Shown here: one piece after another, positions 45,649 through 54,349 of the stretch | How the letters are laid out: each line of letters begins with the position of its first letter | Position numbering within the stretch: the stretch's first letter is position 1 | Source of the DNA: Nostoc sp. WHI | GTDB lineage: Bacteria > Cyanobacteriota > Cyanobacteriia > Cyanobacteriales > Nostocaceae | Direction of reading: 5' to 3' | Length of the DNA: 64,000 bases | Assembly: GCF_015714725.1 (NCBI RefSeq) | Contig: NZ_WBKM01000258.1 | Span: 18,833 to 82,832, forward strand | Position numbers and translations under genes: made by a program | Notes under the pieces: generated by a model | What the model saw: the letters and a program-made list of their open reading frames with translations, nothing else | Databases searched by the model: none | Told to the model about the DNA's origin: nothing

Positions 45649-46434
45649 TTAACGCAGTCCTTTATCCCGCAACAATGCGTCTACCCAAACAGCATTCTGT
45701 TCTGACAATTGTAATGCTGGCTCTTGACTGTAATTTATTACCAAATCATAACTTGCACGATCATAAATTCCAGCTAATAAACTCTGCAAATCTACCAACG
45801 GTTCACTATCACCAGTTCGCAAAGGCAAGGGAAATGAAGGAATTACATCTTGCAAATTAAAGGCATATAAATCAGCTTGGGGAAGATTTTTACCCCGACA
45901 AACTAAAATTCGATAATCATTTTGCGTACCATCCCCGAAAACTAGCATTGGTTTACCGTCACGCAGCAAATCAATTTCAACTAGATTAGTAAAGCTTCCC
46001 AGTACTCGCTGGCGCTTCCTCTCGTATACGCGCCGTCCTTCTCCAGGGCGTTTATTCTTGGGGGATAAGACTTCAATCACTGTCACTACTTCTCTTGTCG
46101 CTACCTCTCGCACCTCCAAATAACTTTCCCTAACAGTTTCGAGCATAGGAACTGTTACTGTCATAGCTTCAACTGGAGGTGAGACGATCGCAACATTCGC
46201 TGTTTCTGAGTTTATTACACTTTTTTGACGCTGCACCGCTACATCAGGAATACCCACCAAGAGAGCGTCTTCCCCACTTGTTTGATACACTCGTTCTTCG
46301 ATGTCCACTATATATTTAGGACGTAGTAGAGGAGATAACGAGTCTGCGATCGCTACTATCAAGCGCTTATGAACTTTTTGCCATAATGCAGGATCTTCTA
46401 AATATGGGTTCATTCCTGGAAATGGAGAAGGCAT
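45649..46434 (-). CDS. DUF4058 family protein, copy 2
   Basis: This 261-residue tandem paralogue (MPSPFPGMNPYLEDPALW start, VLSPKNKRPGEGRRVYERKR, FTNLVEIDLLRDGK) has identical length to copy 1 and diverged sequence throughout, so it is an old duplication. Function unknown. Confidence 0.88.
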   Translation of the reverse strand: MPSPFPGMNPYLEDPALWQKVHKRLIVAIADSLSPLLRPKYIVDIEERVYQTSGEDALLVGIPDVAVQRQKSVINSETANVAIVSPPVEAMTVTVPMLETVRESYLEVREVATREVVTVIEVLSPKNKRPGEGRRVYERKRQRVLGSFTNLVEIDLLRDGKPMLVFGDGTQNDYRILVCRGKNLPQADLYAFNLQDVIPSFPLPLRTGDSEPLVDLQSLLAGIYDRASYDLVINYSQEPALQLSEQNAVWVDALLRDKGLR

Positions 46435-46525
46435 AACAATAGCAACTAAATGGGAAATTTACCAGTTAAGAACTTTAAATGTAGGGTGCGTTATCGGTGA
46501 GAGTACGGCGCAGCGCTCCAAAATA

Positions 46526-48034
46526 TTACCTCATATCGTAGCCAAACAAATTTGGGTCTACTTCTCCTAACTGCAATTCTGCTAAACCATACTCTGCCCA
46601 TCGCCTTTCTACCATCGCCGCCACATCTGGATCAGATTCCAAAGGCGAACCCCATTCATGGTTTGTTTCGGGCGGAATTTTTGTGGTTGCATCAATTCCC
46701 ATGCGTCCACCTAAGCCAATCTTCTCACTAGCAAAATCCAACGTATCAAAAGGTGTATTTGGCAAAATGAATACATCCCGCACTGGGTCAACTTTGGAAC
46801 TAATTGCCCATACAACTTGACGCGGATCACGAATATTTATGTCTTTATCCACAACAATTACAAATTTTGTGTATGTAAATTGTGGTAAAGCACTCCAAAA
46901 CGCTAAAGCTGCCCGTCTTGCTTGTCCTGGGTATGCTTTATCTATAGAAATAATTGCGGCTTTGTAACTCAAAGCTTCCATTGGTAGGAAGAAATCGACA
47001 ATTTCTGATACTTGTTGCCGCAATATGGGCGTATAAATGCGATTTAGTGCGATCGCCATCATCGCCTCTTCTTTAGGTGGACGACCGCTAAATGTTGTTA
47101 AATAAATCGGATTTTTCCGGTGCGTCATACACTCAAAGCGAATCAACGGCGAATCTTCCACGCCACCGTAATAACCCATGTGATCTCCAAAAGGGCCATC
47201 TGGTAAGACTTCCCCCGGTGTAATCGTCCCTTCGATGACAAATTCGGAATCTGCGGGAACTTCTAAATCTACAGTTTTACATTTCGCCAACTGCACACCC
47301 GAACCACCATAGAGTCCAGCAAACAGCCATTCTGATAAATCTATAGGTATGGGCGTAGCTGCTGCCATGATAATTAAAGGATCTACACCAAGTGCGATCG
47401 CAACTTCTAATTTCTTCCCACGTTCGGCTGCTTTTCGCAAATGCCTCGCCCCACCCCGCACCGATAACCAGTGAACTGTCATCGTATTCTTAGATTGCAG
47501 TTGCAAACGATACACCCCGACATTTGGTGTACCCGTCTCACAATCTTTGGTAATCACCAGCCCCAGCGTGATAATCTTGCCAGCATCACCAACATAAGGG
47601 CGTATCAAGGGTAACTTGTTTAAATCTAAATCATCACCTTGAAGCACCACTTGCTGACAAGCTGGGAAAAAGTCCCACCCTGGTTTTGCTTTCACCACAT
47701 CAAACAGCACCTTACCAAAATCTATCGCTTGGGAAATCTTCTTCGGCGGCTTTGGTTGTTGCAGCATACTCAATTTTTTCCCCAGAGTTTCCAACTCCTC
47801 TGGATGCTGCATATTCATCGCCCAGCAAATCCGTTCTACAGTTCCCATCAAATTTACCGCCACCGGGAAGGAAGCGCCTTTGACGTTTTCAAACAACAAC
47901 CCTGGGCCACCTTTTTGTAGCATCCGGTTGGAAATCTCAGCAATTTCTAAATTTGGGTCAACTAAAGCTGAAATACGCCGTAATTGTCCCCTTTCTTCTA
48001 AAATTTTAATGAATCCCCGTAAGTCTCTCGCCAT
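46526..48034 (-). CDS. UbiD family decarboxylase
   Basis: This 502-residue protein is a UbiD-type decarboxylase, which uses prenylated FMN to remove a carboxyl from aromatic or unsaturated acids. It starts MARDLRGFIKILEERGQLRR, contains LPDGPFGDHMGYYGGVEDSP with the E/D residues of the active site and the FSGRPPKEEAMM block, and ends with the usual C-terminal GIDATTKIPPE region. In cyanobacteria it may serve plastoquinone-type quinone synthesis. The length is normal. No UbiX gene is nearby. Confidence 0.9.
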   Translation of the reverse strand: MARDLRGFIKILEERGQLRRISALVDPNLEIAEISNRMLQKGGPGLLFENVKGASFPVAVNLMGTVERICWAMNMQHPEELETLGKKLSMLQQPKPPKKISQAIDFGKVLFDVVKAKPGWDFFPACQQVVLQGDDLDLNKLPLIRPYVGDAGKIITLGLVITKDCETGTPNVGVYRLQLQSKNTMTVHWLSVRGGARHLRKAAERGKKLEVAIALGVDPLIIMAAATPIPIDLSEWLFAGLYGGSGVQLAKCKTVDLEVPADSEFVIEGTITPGEVLPDGPFGDHMGYYGGVEDSPLIRFECMTHRKNPIYLTTFSGRPPKEEAMMAIALNRIYTPILRQQVSEIVDFFLPMEALSYKAAIISIDKAYPGQARRAALAFWSALPQFTYTKFVIVVDKDINIRDPRQVVWAISSKVDPVRDVFILPNTPFDTLDFASEKIGLGGRMGIDATTKIPPETNHEWGSPLESDPDVAAMVERRWAEYGLAELQLGEVDPNLFGYDMR

Positions 48035-48288
48035 TGTTTTAGTAAAGATGATTATTTAAGAAGTGTGAAGCGCTTTCTTATATTATTAATCAATTGTCAT
48101 TGGGTATGGGGCATTAAAAAAAGACAAAGAACTTGTACCCCTCATTTCCCCCACTCGGGTAATTGTTGGATTTAATTGTAAATTAACCTATTTGGTAAGT
48201 TTTCTTAACTGTGTTTTTCAAAGTATTCAGTTATTGTATCTAAGGATACGCAATTATTTTTTAGAAATAAGCGTTAACCAAATCAAAC

Positions 48289-48372
48289 ATGGCCAAAATA
48301 TACTATACCTTCCTAGCAGGCGGACTTGTTATATGTCCCCTGCTAGGTTTATTTGTTACAAATGAGATGTAG
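48289..48372 (+). CDS. Candidate 27-residue membrane microprotein
   Basis: The frame reads MAKIYYTFLAGGLVICPLLG and continues LFVTNEM before TAG. A 19-residue hydrophobic segment after a basic start looks like a single membrane helix. There is no good ribosome binding site, and the region also forms a hairpin (CCTAGCAGG/CCTGCTAGG), so it could be chance. I do not recognise it as a photosystem or cytochrome small subunit. Confidence 0.25.
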   Translation: MAKIYYTFLAGGLVICPLLGLFVTNEM

Positions 48373-48619
48373 GGGCGTACAAATGTACACCCCTAACCAA
48401 TGTATAAGTCAATACGCTTAGGTTAGAAACTTATTGGTTTTTTACCTAATAGATATTTGGTATTTGTAAACTCATCGAACTCACGTAGATTTAACTTAAA
48501 TTCATATTTAATCAGCAAAAAGGCTCATGGCTTTCTCAAAACTTGATATTTAGTAAGCAAAAGAAGCTCTGACTTACTCATTATGAGCTTTGACTTACTC
48601 AAACCCCAGTTTGCTTTCT

Positions 48620-48790
48620 CATTTTGGTGTTTTCCGCAAGTCAAAGAAGCTTTGACTTACTAAAAAGAAGCTTTGACTTACTGATTTTGGTGTTTTCCGC
48701 AAGTCAAAGAAGCTTTGACTTACTAAAAAGAAGCTTTGACTTACTCATTTTGGTATTTTCCGCAAGTCAAATAAGCTTTGACTTACTAAA
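48620..48790. repeat. 63-bp tandem repeat array, 2.7 copies
   Basis: Units start at 48620, 48683 and 48746 with period exactly 63. Each holds ATTTTGGTGTTTTCCGCAAG and two GCTTTGACTTACT motifs; AAGTCAAAG-AAG-CTTTGACTT forms a small palindrome in each. The period is divisible by three, so a repeat-encoded frame stays open, but its composition does not look like a protein. Confidence 0.9.
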
Positions 48791-48965
48791 TTCCTTTGTT
48801 TGCTAGTTTATTTAAGTAATTCACGCATTCATTCCCTCCTGCAAAATAGTCGAAACCCTTAACCTAAGAGTGTTTATGTATAAGTAGTCAGAAAATATTT
48901 TATAGCTAATAATTTTTTACAAGCTCATTAAACTCAGAATAATAAACCTAAAGGGTGTGAGATAT

Positions 48966-49709
48966 TCAAGTAATAATGTTGATTTTACCAGTGTCAATGT
49001 CGTAACAAGCCCCAACAATTTTTAGTTTACCTTCACGGAGCAATTTGGCTAAAATTGTTGAGCTTTCCTGCAATTTTTCAGTCTGATATTGAATGTTGGC
49101 TATAACCGCATCTTGCATATTATCATCTGTTCTTAACTTTACTCTTTCTATAGATGGTTTGATGCCCTCAATAATCAAACCCATTCTGCCAGGAAGTGGT
49201 TCGTTTTTGATTGCTTCTGCTACTGCACCGCATCTTCTATGACCCAAAACTACAATCAACTGCAAACCCAATATTGCTGTAGAGTATTCCAGGCTACCTA
49301 TAACCGTGTCACTGACGACATTACCAGCAACTCGCACGACAAATAAATCTCCAAGCCCTTGATCAAAGACGATTTCCGCAGGTACTCTAGAATCTGCACA
49401 ACCCAATATGGCAGCAAAAGGATACTGAGCTTTAGCAACTAATCGCAGACGTTCTAGTGATTGATCAGGATATTGGCGTTTTTGATGGATAAATCTTTGA
49501 TTACCATCCAGCAAGCGTCTTACAGCTTCATTGGGACTGACTGCATTAGGGTTAACTGGATGAATATCAGCAACAGCAATTTGTTGTGTACTCCAAAAGC
49601 GTAGGCGTAGCCCGCCGTAGGCATCGCTAAAAGCAGTAGCCGCAATACCTACCACACTTGCGAATTTTAAGAAATCACGTCGCCCTACAAATCCATTAAT
49701 TCGACTCAT
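48966..49709 (-). CDS. Beta-carbonic anhydrase with Tat signal
   Basis: This 247-residue enzyme hydrates CO2. Zinc and active-site residues are visible: GCADSRVPAE (Cys, Asp, Arg) and LGHRRCGAV (His, Cys). ATG 49709 is chosen because it starts SRINGFVGRRDFLKFASVVG, a twin-arginine signal, placing the enzyme in the periplasm; a longer frame from 49760 would bury the signal. Residues about 28-37 come from a genome repeat element read in frame (49599-49628). The enzyme probably serves external CO2/bicarbonate conversion. Confidence 0.9.
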   Translation of the reverse strand: MSRINGFVGRRDFLKFASVVGIAATAFSDAYGGLRLRFWSTQQIAVADIHPVNPNAVSPNEAVRRLLDGNQRFIHQKRQYPDQSLERLRLVAKAQYPFAAILGCADSRVPAEIVFDQGLGDLFVVRVAGNVVSDTVIGSLEYSTAILGLQLIVVLGHRRCGAVAEAIKNEPLPGRMGLIIEGIKPSIERVKLRTDDNMQDAVIANIQYQTEKLQESSTILAKLLREGKLKIVGACYDIDTGKINIIT

Positions 49710-50040
49710 GAATTTTCCTGACAACTGATGTATTGTCAGGAAGATATCAGACTCAAGCAAGATGCAATAGTACGCTCTTACACGATTTAAGAGTCATTTA
49801 ATCTTTACGTCGCATGGTAATTTAGAACTTATCTACAGTACAGATTGACTATTATGCGCCTCAAGTAAATTTGAGATCATTTGTCAAATTTAAAATCAGG
49901 GTTAGCCATAAATAGGACAGTTTTTCTCATACATCATCTTCTGGTTACGAAAGAGTATAATTCGTGTCAAAAGCCAAAACGATCTATTGTTTGTATTTCC
50001 TGTATTTTTGGGAATACTTAATACAGTATTGGCTAGAGAT

Positions 50041-51363
50041 ATGGCTTTTTTAAACAAAATAAACTGGAATTTTCTCCGTAAAAGTGCTCCAAATAGCTCT
50101 GGGATAGATCCGTCTATCCCAAGCCAACAACCTGTAGTGCTGAAGAAACCTACAACACCATCAACCCTCAAAAACCTTGCTGAATTAGAGCATGAAATGG
50201 AGTTAAAGGGGCAGGTTCTCAAAACATCCCCTCAGCGATTACATAGCAAAGCCAAGTGGGGTATAGGTAGTAAACTTATTTGGATAACAATACTTATAGG
50301 CATTCCCGTTGGTGTAATTTGGGTAGCAAACCAGCCTTATCCGGTGATTCGCCGTCCGGTGATGCTCCATGCGCCTTTTTTGTTGCTACCCAGCTACATC
50401 AGCATGGATAATCACTATCGCAAGGCATTGGTATCAGTCGAGCAAGCTGAACAATTGATTGAAAAAGCTACTAGTCCCGCCGATTTGGCTTTGGGAGAAC
50501 AGAAGCTACAAGAAACACAAAAACATTTAGATCAGTTACCAACTTCCTTTGTCAACGATTGGTCACAATACAAATATTGGTGGTATGACTCGCGATTCAG
50601 CATCTACGGTTTTAATGCATTTCGGAGTAAAGTTGGGCAGTTAGAAGCTCAGGTTTTTCAGGAAAAGAATGCTCAGTCCTTGCTTACCGATAATATGCAG
50701 ACCTTCTTAAATGCAAAACAGCAATATGAACGAGCTGCAACAGTAATTGATAAACAAACTGCAACAGCTGCTTGGCAAACGGCACTTAATCAATTCGAGC
50801 AGATTCCTGGTCAAACTCTGGCAGGAAAAACCATACAAAATCAACTGGATAATTATAAGCGTGAGTTTAAAGAAGTTGTTGGATTGGCGGCGGGGAACGA
50901 TCGCATCAGCGCCTTAATCACAGCAGCGCGGCAATTTTCCTGGCAAGCTGCCAAAGCTGGACAAAATCCGCCACACAAAGTAACTGAATGGCGACAGATA
51001 GAAAATTTGTGGATGGAGGCAATTGAGCGGCTTAAAGAGATTCCCTCAAAGGACGTGGCTGGTTATACCGAGGCACAGAAGTTACTAGCAATTTATGAGG
51101 CGAATTTAGGTCAAGTTAAGGTAAGACGGGAAGCTGAGGCAGATGCTGTGGAGGCAATGGAAGCGGCGCAACGAGAAATAGAAAGCTTGCTGGCTTCAAT
51201 TTCTTCTGATGCTGATGATGGAGAGCGCAATCGGGTATTGAGCAAATTGCAAAGTATTATTAATCAATTAGAAAAGGTGCAAAATGGCACAACAGCCTAT
51301 CTAAAAGCTCAAGAGTTACTATTATCAGCAAAAAATAAACTAAAGCAACTACAGGTTAAATAG
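50041..51363 (+). CDS. Membrane-anchored coiled-coil hypothetical protein
   Basis: This 440-residue protein has a cytoplasmic N-terminus (1-85), one hydrophobic segment (about 88-108, LIWITILIGIPVGVIWVANQ) and a long, mainly helical C-terminal region (125-440) rich in Gln, Ala and Glu with predicted coiled coils. ATG 50041 is chosen over TTG 49987, whose extra residues are not typical. I do not recognise a family; similar proteins occur in Nostoc-group cyanobacteria. Function unknown. Confidence 0.7.
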   Translation: MAFLNKINWNFLRKSAPNSSGIDPSIPSQQPVVLKKPTTPSTLKNLAELEHEMELKGQVLKTSPQRLHSKAKWGIGSKLIWITILIGIPVGVIWVANQPYPVIRRPVMLHAPFLLLPSYISMDNHYRKALVSVEQAEQLIEKATSPADLALGEQKLQETQKHLDQLPTSFVNDWSQYKYWWYDSRFSIYGFNAFRSKVGQLEAQVFQEKNAQSLLTDNMQTFLNAKQQYERAATVIDKQTATAAWQTALNQFEQIPGQTLAGKTIQNQLDNYKREFKEVVGLAAGNDRISALITAARQFSWQAAKAGQNPPHKVTEWRQIENLWMEAIERLKEIPSKDVAGYTEAQKLLAIYEANLGQVKVRREAEADAVEAMEAAQREIESLLASISSDADDGERNRVLSKLQSIINQLEKVQNGTTAYLKAQELLLSAKNKLKQLQVK

Positions 51364-51964
51364 ATGCTACGCCTACGCTTTGATATGTCAATATCTTCGC
51401 CAAAAATATTTACAACATAATGAATCGGCTGTATGCCCTTACCTATGTATCTGGATCAGGGATTTCATGAATGGCATAAGTCCATTTGTACTATGTGTTT
51501 TCTGTTTGATTTTTAGCCAGTTGTGGTGAAGCGGCAACGCTAGCGCTGCTTTTTTACTGCATCTCTAAGAGCGCGGGCGTTAACAACTGGCCATCGGGTG
51601 GGACTTTTGAGATATAAGGGAATCCATTCCTTATACAACTTCCTCAATGTCCCTGTAACCCTGCTGATATCTCAATTAAAACTGCAACAGAAAATTTTTG
51701 ATGCCAAATTGCCAGAACCACTCAATTAATTTACATCCTCGTCACTTTTCCCTGAATGAGCGTCCTGTTTTACCTCTCTACTTACTGTAGATGGGATTAA
51801 GAAACGCAAGGATAATTGGGGAGAATTATTTGAGCATCGAAACTGAAGGTCGCGGCAGTGGCAGGAAATATTATGGCTTTTGTATTAGCTATAGATAGCG
51901 TAGGCCCGCTATAGGCATCGCTATCACCTGGTAAAGCTCCCGGATTAAATTGGTGTTGTGTTGA
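51364..51964. other. Intergenic region without recognised gene
   Basis: This spacer contains a small palindrome (AAGCGGCAACGCTAGCGCTGCTT, split around 51530-51552) and a GATAGCGTAGGCCCGCTATAG repeat near 51895 (first 20 bases: GATAGCGTAGGCCCGCTATA). No gene is supported. Confidence 0.45.
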
Positions 51965-52126
51965 ACAAAGGAAACTCGAATTACTAGCGGATGTCAAATT
52001 GTTAACGGCAAAATTGACATTCGTGTATTCGAGTCGCGCTTACTTACTATTACTGTCACTAACGGCACACCTCAAAGCACTACTTTTAACATGCTTTTTG
52101 GTTCCCCATCGGTGGCAACTATTTAA
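51965..52126 (+). pseudogene. Possible C-terminal remnant of an exported protein
   Basis: A 53-codon stretch without a start reads GCQIVNGKIDIRVFESRLLT and ends TPQSTTFNMLFGSPSVATI before TAA. It looks like a beta-rich protein end. It overlaps the LivF-type gene end on the other strand by 4 bases. Family not recognised. Confidence 0.3.
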
Positions 52127-52851
52127 TATCTCTTACCTGCTCCCAGATATAGCTCACCCACTTTCGGGTCATTTAACAATTCTTCACCAGGGCCGGAGAT
52201 GGCATCGCGTCCAGACTCCAGTACATATCCACGATTAGCCATCTCTAAAGCTTTACGGGCATTTTGTTCTACTAGTACGATCGCAGTACCCGCCTGATTA
52301 ATTTGTTTAATCTGCTCAAACACTTGTGTCACCAAGATGGGGGATAAAGCAGCAGAAGGTTCATCCAAAATCAGCAAACTAGGTTCCAACATCAAAGCTT
52401 TGCCCATCGCTAGCATCTGGCGTTCTCCTCCAGATAGAGTACCAGCACGTTGACGACGGCGATCGCTTAGTCTGGGGAACATGGTAAATATTTTATCTTT
52501 AAGGGGTTTTAGGGAAACATTGAGGACAAAAGCACCCATCTCCAAATTCTCTTCAACACTGAGAGAGGGGAAGACGTTGGCGATTTGCGGTACATAGCAC
52601 ATTCCTCGTTCAACGATTTGATTTGACTTTAGCCCCACGATATTTTCATTTTTGAAGGTAATTGTGCCCGTGTGGGGGATCAAAAGCCCAAAAATCGCTT
52701 TTGCCAAAGTAGATTTACCAGCACCATTGGGGCCAATCACTGTTACCAATTCCCCTGGTGCAACTTGGAAATTCACACCTTGCAAGATATCTACGTCTTT
52801 GATGTATCCAGCATGGACATTTTGAACGTTTAGTAAATAGTCATTTGTCAT
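52123..52851 (-). CDS. livF: ABC transporter ATPase, branched-chain amino acid type (LivF-like)
   Basis: This 242-residue ATPase energises a LivF-type amino-acid importer. Walker A is GPNGAGKST (about 40-48), signature LSGGERQ, Walker B LLILDEPSAALSP, and switch VLVEQNARKAL. The AGYIKDVDIL...VPQIANVFPSLSVEENLEMG pattern is characteristic of LivF. No permease or binding protein gene adjoins, so the other subunits lie elsewhere, as is usual in cyanobacteria (Nat/Urt systems). Confidence 0.88.
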   Translation of the reverse strand: MTNDYLLNVQNVHAGYIKDVDILQGVNFQVAPGELVTVIGPNGAGKSTLAKAIFGLLIPHTGTITFKNENIVGLKSNQIVERGMCYVPQIANVFPSLSVEENLEMGAFVLNVSLKPLKDKIFTMFPRLSDRRRQRAGTLSGGERQMLAMGKALMLEPSLLILDEPSAALSPILVTQVFEQIKQINQAGTAIVLVEQNARKALEMANRGYVLESGRDAISGPGEELLNDPKVGELYLGAGKRY

Positions 52852-52935
52852 TGGGCATTAGGCACTTGGCATTTGTCAGTGATCAGTGGTCATTGGCAAA
52901 AGACAACTGACCACTGACAACTGAACTATGGACTA

Positions 52936-53160
52936 TTACGGAGTTTTTTGCAACTCCGGTCGTTCTTCTGCAAGAATCGCCCCTTCTACAGGGCAAACTT
53001 GGAGACATATGCCACAGTCGATGCAAGTGGCAAAGTCAATCCAGTACCAATTGTTTCCCTTGGCGTTTTTGCCTGGGCCATCATGAATACAAGCGACTGG
53101 ACAAGCATCTACGCAGTCAGCGACACCTTCACAGACTTCTGTAACAATTGTGTGTGGCAT
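52936..53160 (-). CDS. Bacterial-type 2[4Fe-4S] ferredoxin
   Basis: This 74-residue electron carrier has two clusters: C10, C16, C20, C24 (VCEGVADCVDACPVAC) and C46, C49, C52, C56 (CIDCGICLQVCP). A loop (GPGKNAKGNNWYW) lies between them, as in the two-cluster ferredoxins common in cyanobacteria. It lies 84 bp from the LivF-type gene but shares no evident function. Confidence 0.93.
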   Translation of the reverse strand: MPHTIVTEVCEGVADCVDACPVACIHDGPGKNAKGNNWYWIDFATCIDCGICLQVCPVEGAILAEERPELQKTP

Positions 53161-53267
53161 GTTCTTGATTCCCTCTCTTCTGTATCGGCTATTTCTAGCC
53201 TAGCAGGGGACTGGAGGGGCTGGGGATTACAGATACTGCTGTCAAGGTGAATTCCCTTAGTTCCTCA

Positions 53268-53468
53268 CTACGGTGTACATACAAGTCGGAAATAGTAGTC
53301 TGTCAAAGAATAATTGACGAGTACATTCTCTGTAGAGACGGCGATTTATCGCGTCTCTCTAACGTGCCAGTCTTTCAGACGCGATAAATCGCGTCTCTAC
53401 ATGAGGGCTTTCTGGCTTGTCCCAAGCGTATTGGGGTAAAACTGGACTGACTTGTGTGTACACCGTAG
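53268..53468. mobile_element. MITE family A, copy 2
   Basis: This 201-bp element has ends CTACGGTGTACATACAAGTC and GACTTGTGTGTACACCGTAG (18 of 20 inverted matches or better). The interior has two facing copies of the CGATTTATCGCGTCTCT motif. It is about 90% identical to the copy at 57625 and makes up most of the spacer 53161-53472. Confidence 0.92.
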
Positions 53469-53472
53469 GCCT

Positions 53473-54213
53473 CTAAAGTAAGGGCTGTATCCGCAACAAA
53501 GCTGGTAAATCCAGAGAAGCGAGGTGTTGATAAGCTTGATCTATGGCACGCTTGCCTCTGAGAAAGCCTGTATTAGCTCCGGGACAAATGTAGCGGAGAG
53601 TTTCTGGTGTAAAACGTTCTAACAAAAATCGAAGACTCTGAATTTGCCTAGGCCAGTGAAAGGTTTTCGCTTTCCGTAATGGTACTGGTTGACCCTGCTG
53701 ATTAGGGACTAAATGGCGACCAGAAAACAATATACCTTCAAGTTCACTGTAGTATAAGCAAGATGAGCCGGGAGAATGACCTGGTGTCCAAATGACTTGT
53801 GTTGCTGCATTGAGAGTAAATTGCTGACTAAAGGTAGTCACAGTTAAGCCTGGTAATAAATAAGCTTCTTGCTCTTGAATCAGCACTTCACACCCAAAGG
53901 TTTGCTGAATTTCAGATGTCTTGCCAATAGCGCCTCGATTGGTGAGAACTAACCAACGTATGCCTCCATGCGCTCCGAAAAAATCTTGATTTGTTTGGTC
54001 TAGGGCAGGGCAGTCTATGAGGATATTGCATTCATTTCTTACAATAAAATAAGAAGTTCCTCCTAATGTGTCCCGATTGGGTGGAAAAGCAAAAATGCTC
54101 TCTTGTGCGAAGTCCGATTGCACAGAACTTCCGCTAGGAACTTCGTTCGGGAACACAGCCCGTGGTGGCTTAGTTGTATGACTTGGCACTTGAGGTAAAG
54201 GGGACATGATCAA
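53473..54213 (-). CDS. MBL-fold protein with degenerate metal site
   Basis: This 246-residue protein has a metallo-beta-lactamase fold: GTSYFIVRNECNILIDCPAL, then WTPGHSPGSSCLYY and LFSGRHLV. The HxHxDH metal motif is replaced by LTNRGAIGKTS, and the Asp of the later FSGD is Arg, while the PGHSPGS histidine remains. It is therefore probably not a normal zinc hydrolase. Function unknown. It is divergent from the site-2 protease gene. Confidence 0.78.
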   Translation of the reverse strand: MIMSPLPQVPSHTTKPPRAVFPNEVPSGSSVQSDFAQESIFAFPPNRDTLGGTSYFIVRNECNILIDCPALDQTNQDFFGAHGGIRWLVLTNRGAIGKTSEIQQTFGCEVLIQEQEAYLLPGLTVTTFSQQFTLNAATQVIWTPGHSPGSSCLYYSELEGILFSGRHLVPNQQGQPVPLRKAKTFHWPRQIQSLRFLLERFTPETLRYICPGANTGFLRGKRAIDQAYQHLASLDLPALLRIQPLL

Positions 54214-54349
54214 AGAACCGAAACTGAGGAGTTGTGGACAATCTGGTTACAGTGGAGAAATTCTGAAGAATTGAAACTTGAGAGTTAACTAGCGCTGTTA
54301 ACCGTTGTTAAAAAAATTGAGGTTTGAAGTCTACCTTGTAGTTAATGCT

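Larger units (their letters stand above)
48035..48965. other. Long repeat-rich intergenic region
   Basis: This 931-bp gap between the ubiD and carbonic anhydrase genes holds a candidate microprotein frame (48289), a hairpin (48312-48347), a GTAGGGGCGTACA-type spacer palindrome (about 48369-48395), a 63-bp tandem array (48620-48790) and scattered CTTTGACTTACT motifs upstream of it (from 48567). Confidence 0.7.

Noticed and set aside
48560..48800. CRISPR array
   Set aside because: The 63-bp units are repeated whole, without unique spacers between constant repeats, and no cas genes are nearby.
48624..48806. 60-residue plus-strand frame with repeats FSASQRSFDLLKRSFDLLIL
   Set aside because: It is produced by the 63-bp tandem repeat, whose period is a multiple of three; there is no ribosome binding site and the composition is not protein-like.
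49902..50222. 106-residue minus-strand frame
   Set aside because: It is antisense to the start of the coiled-coil membrane protein gene, with no protein-like features.
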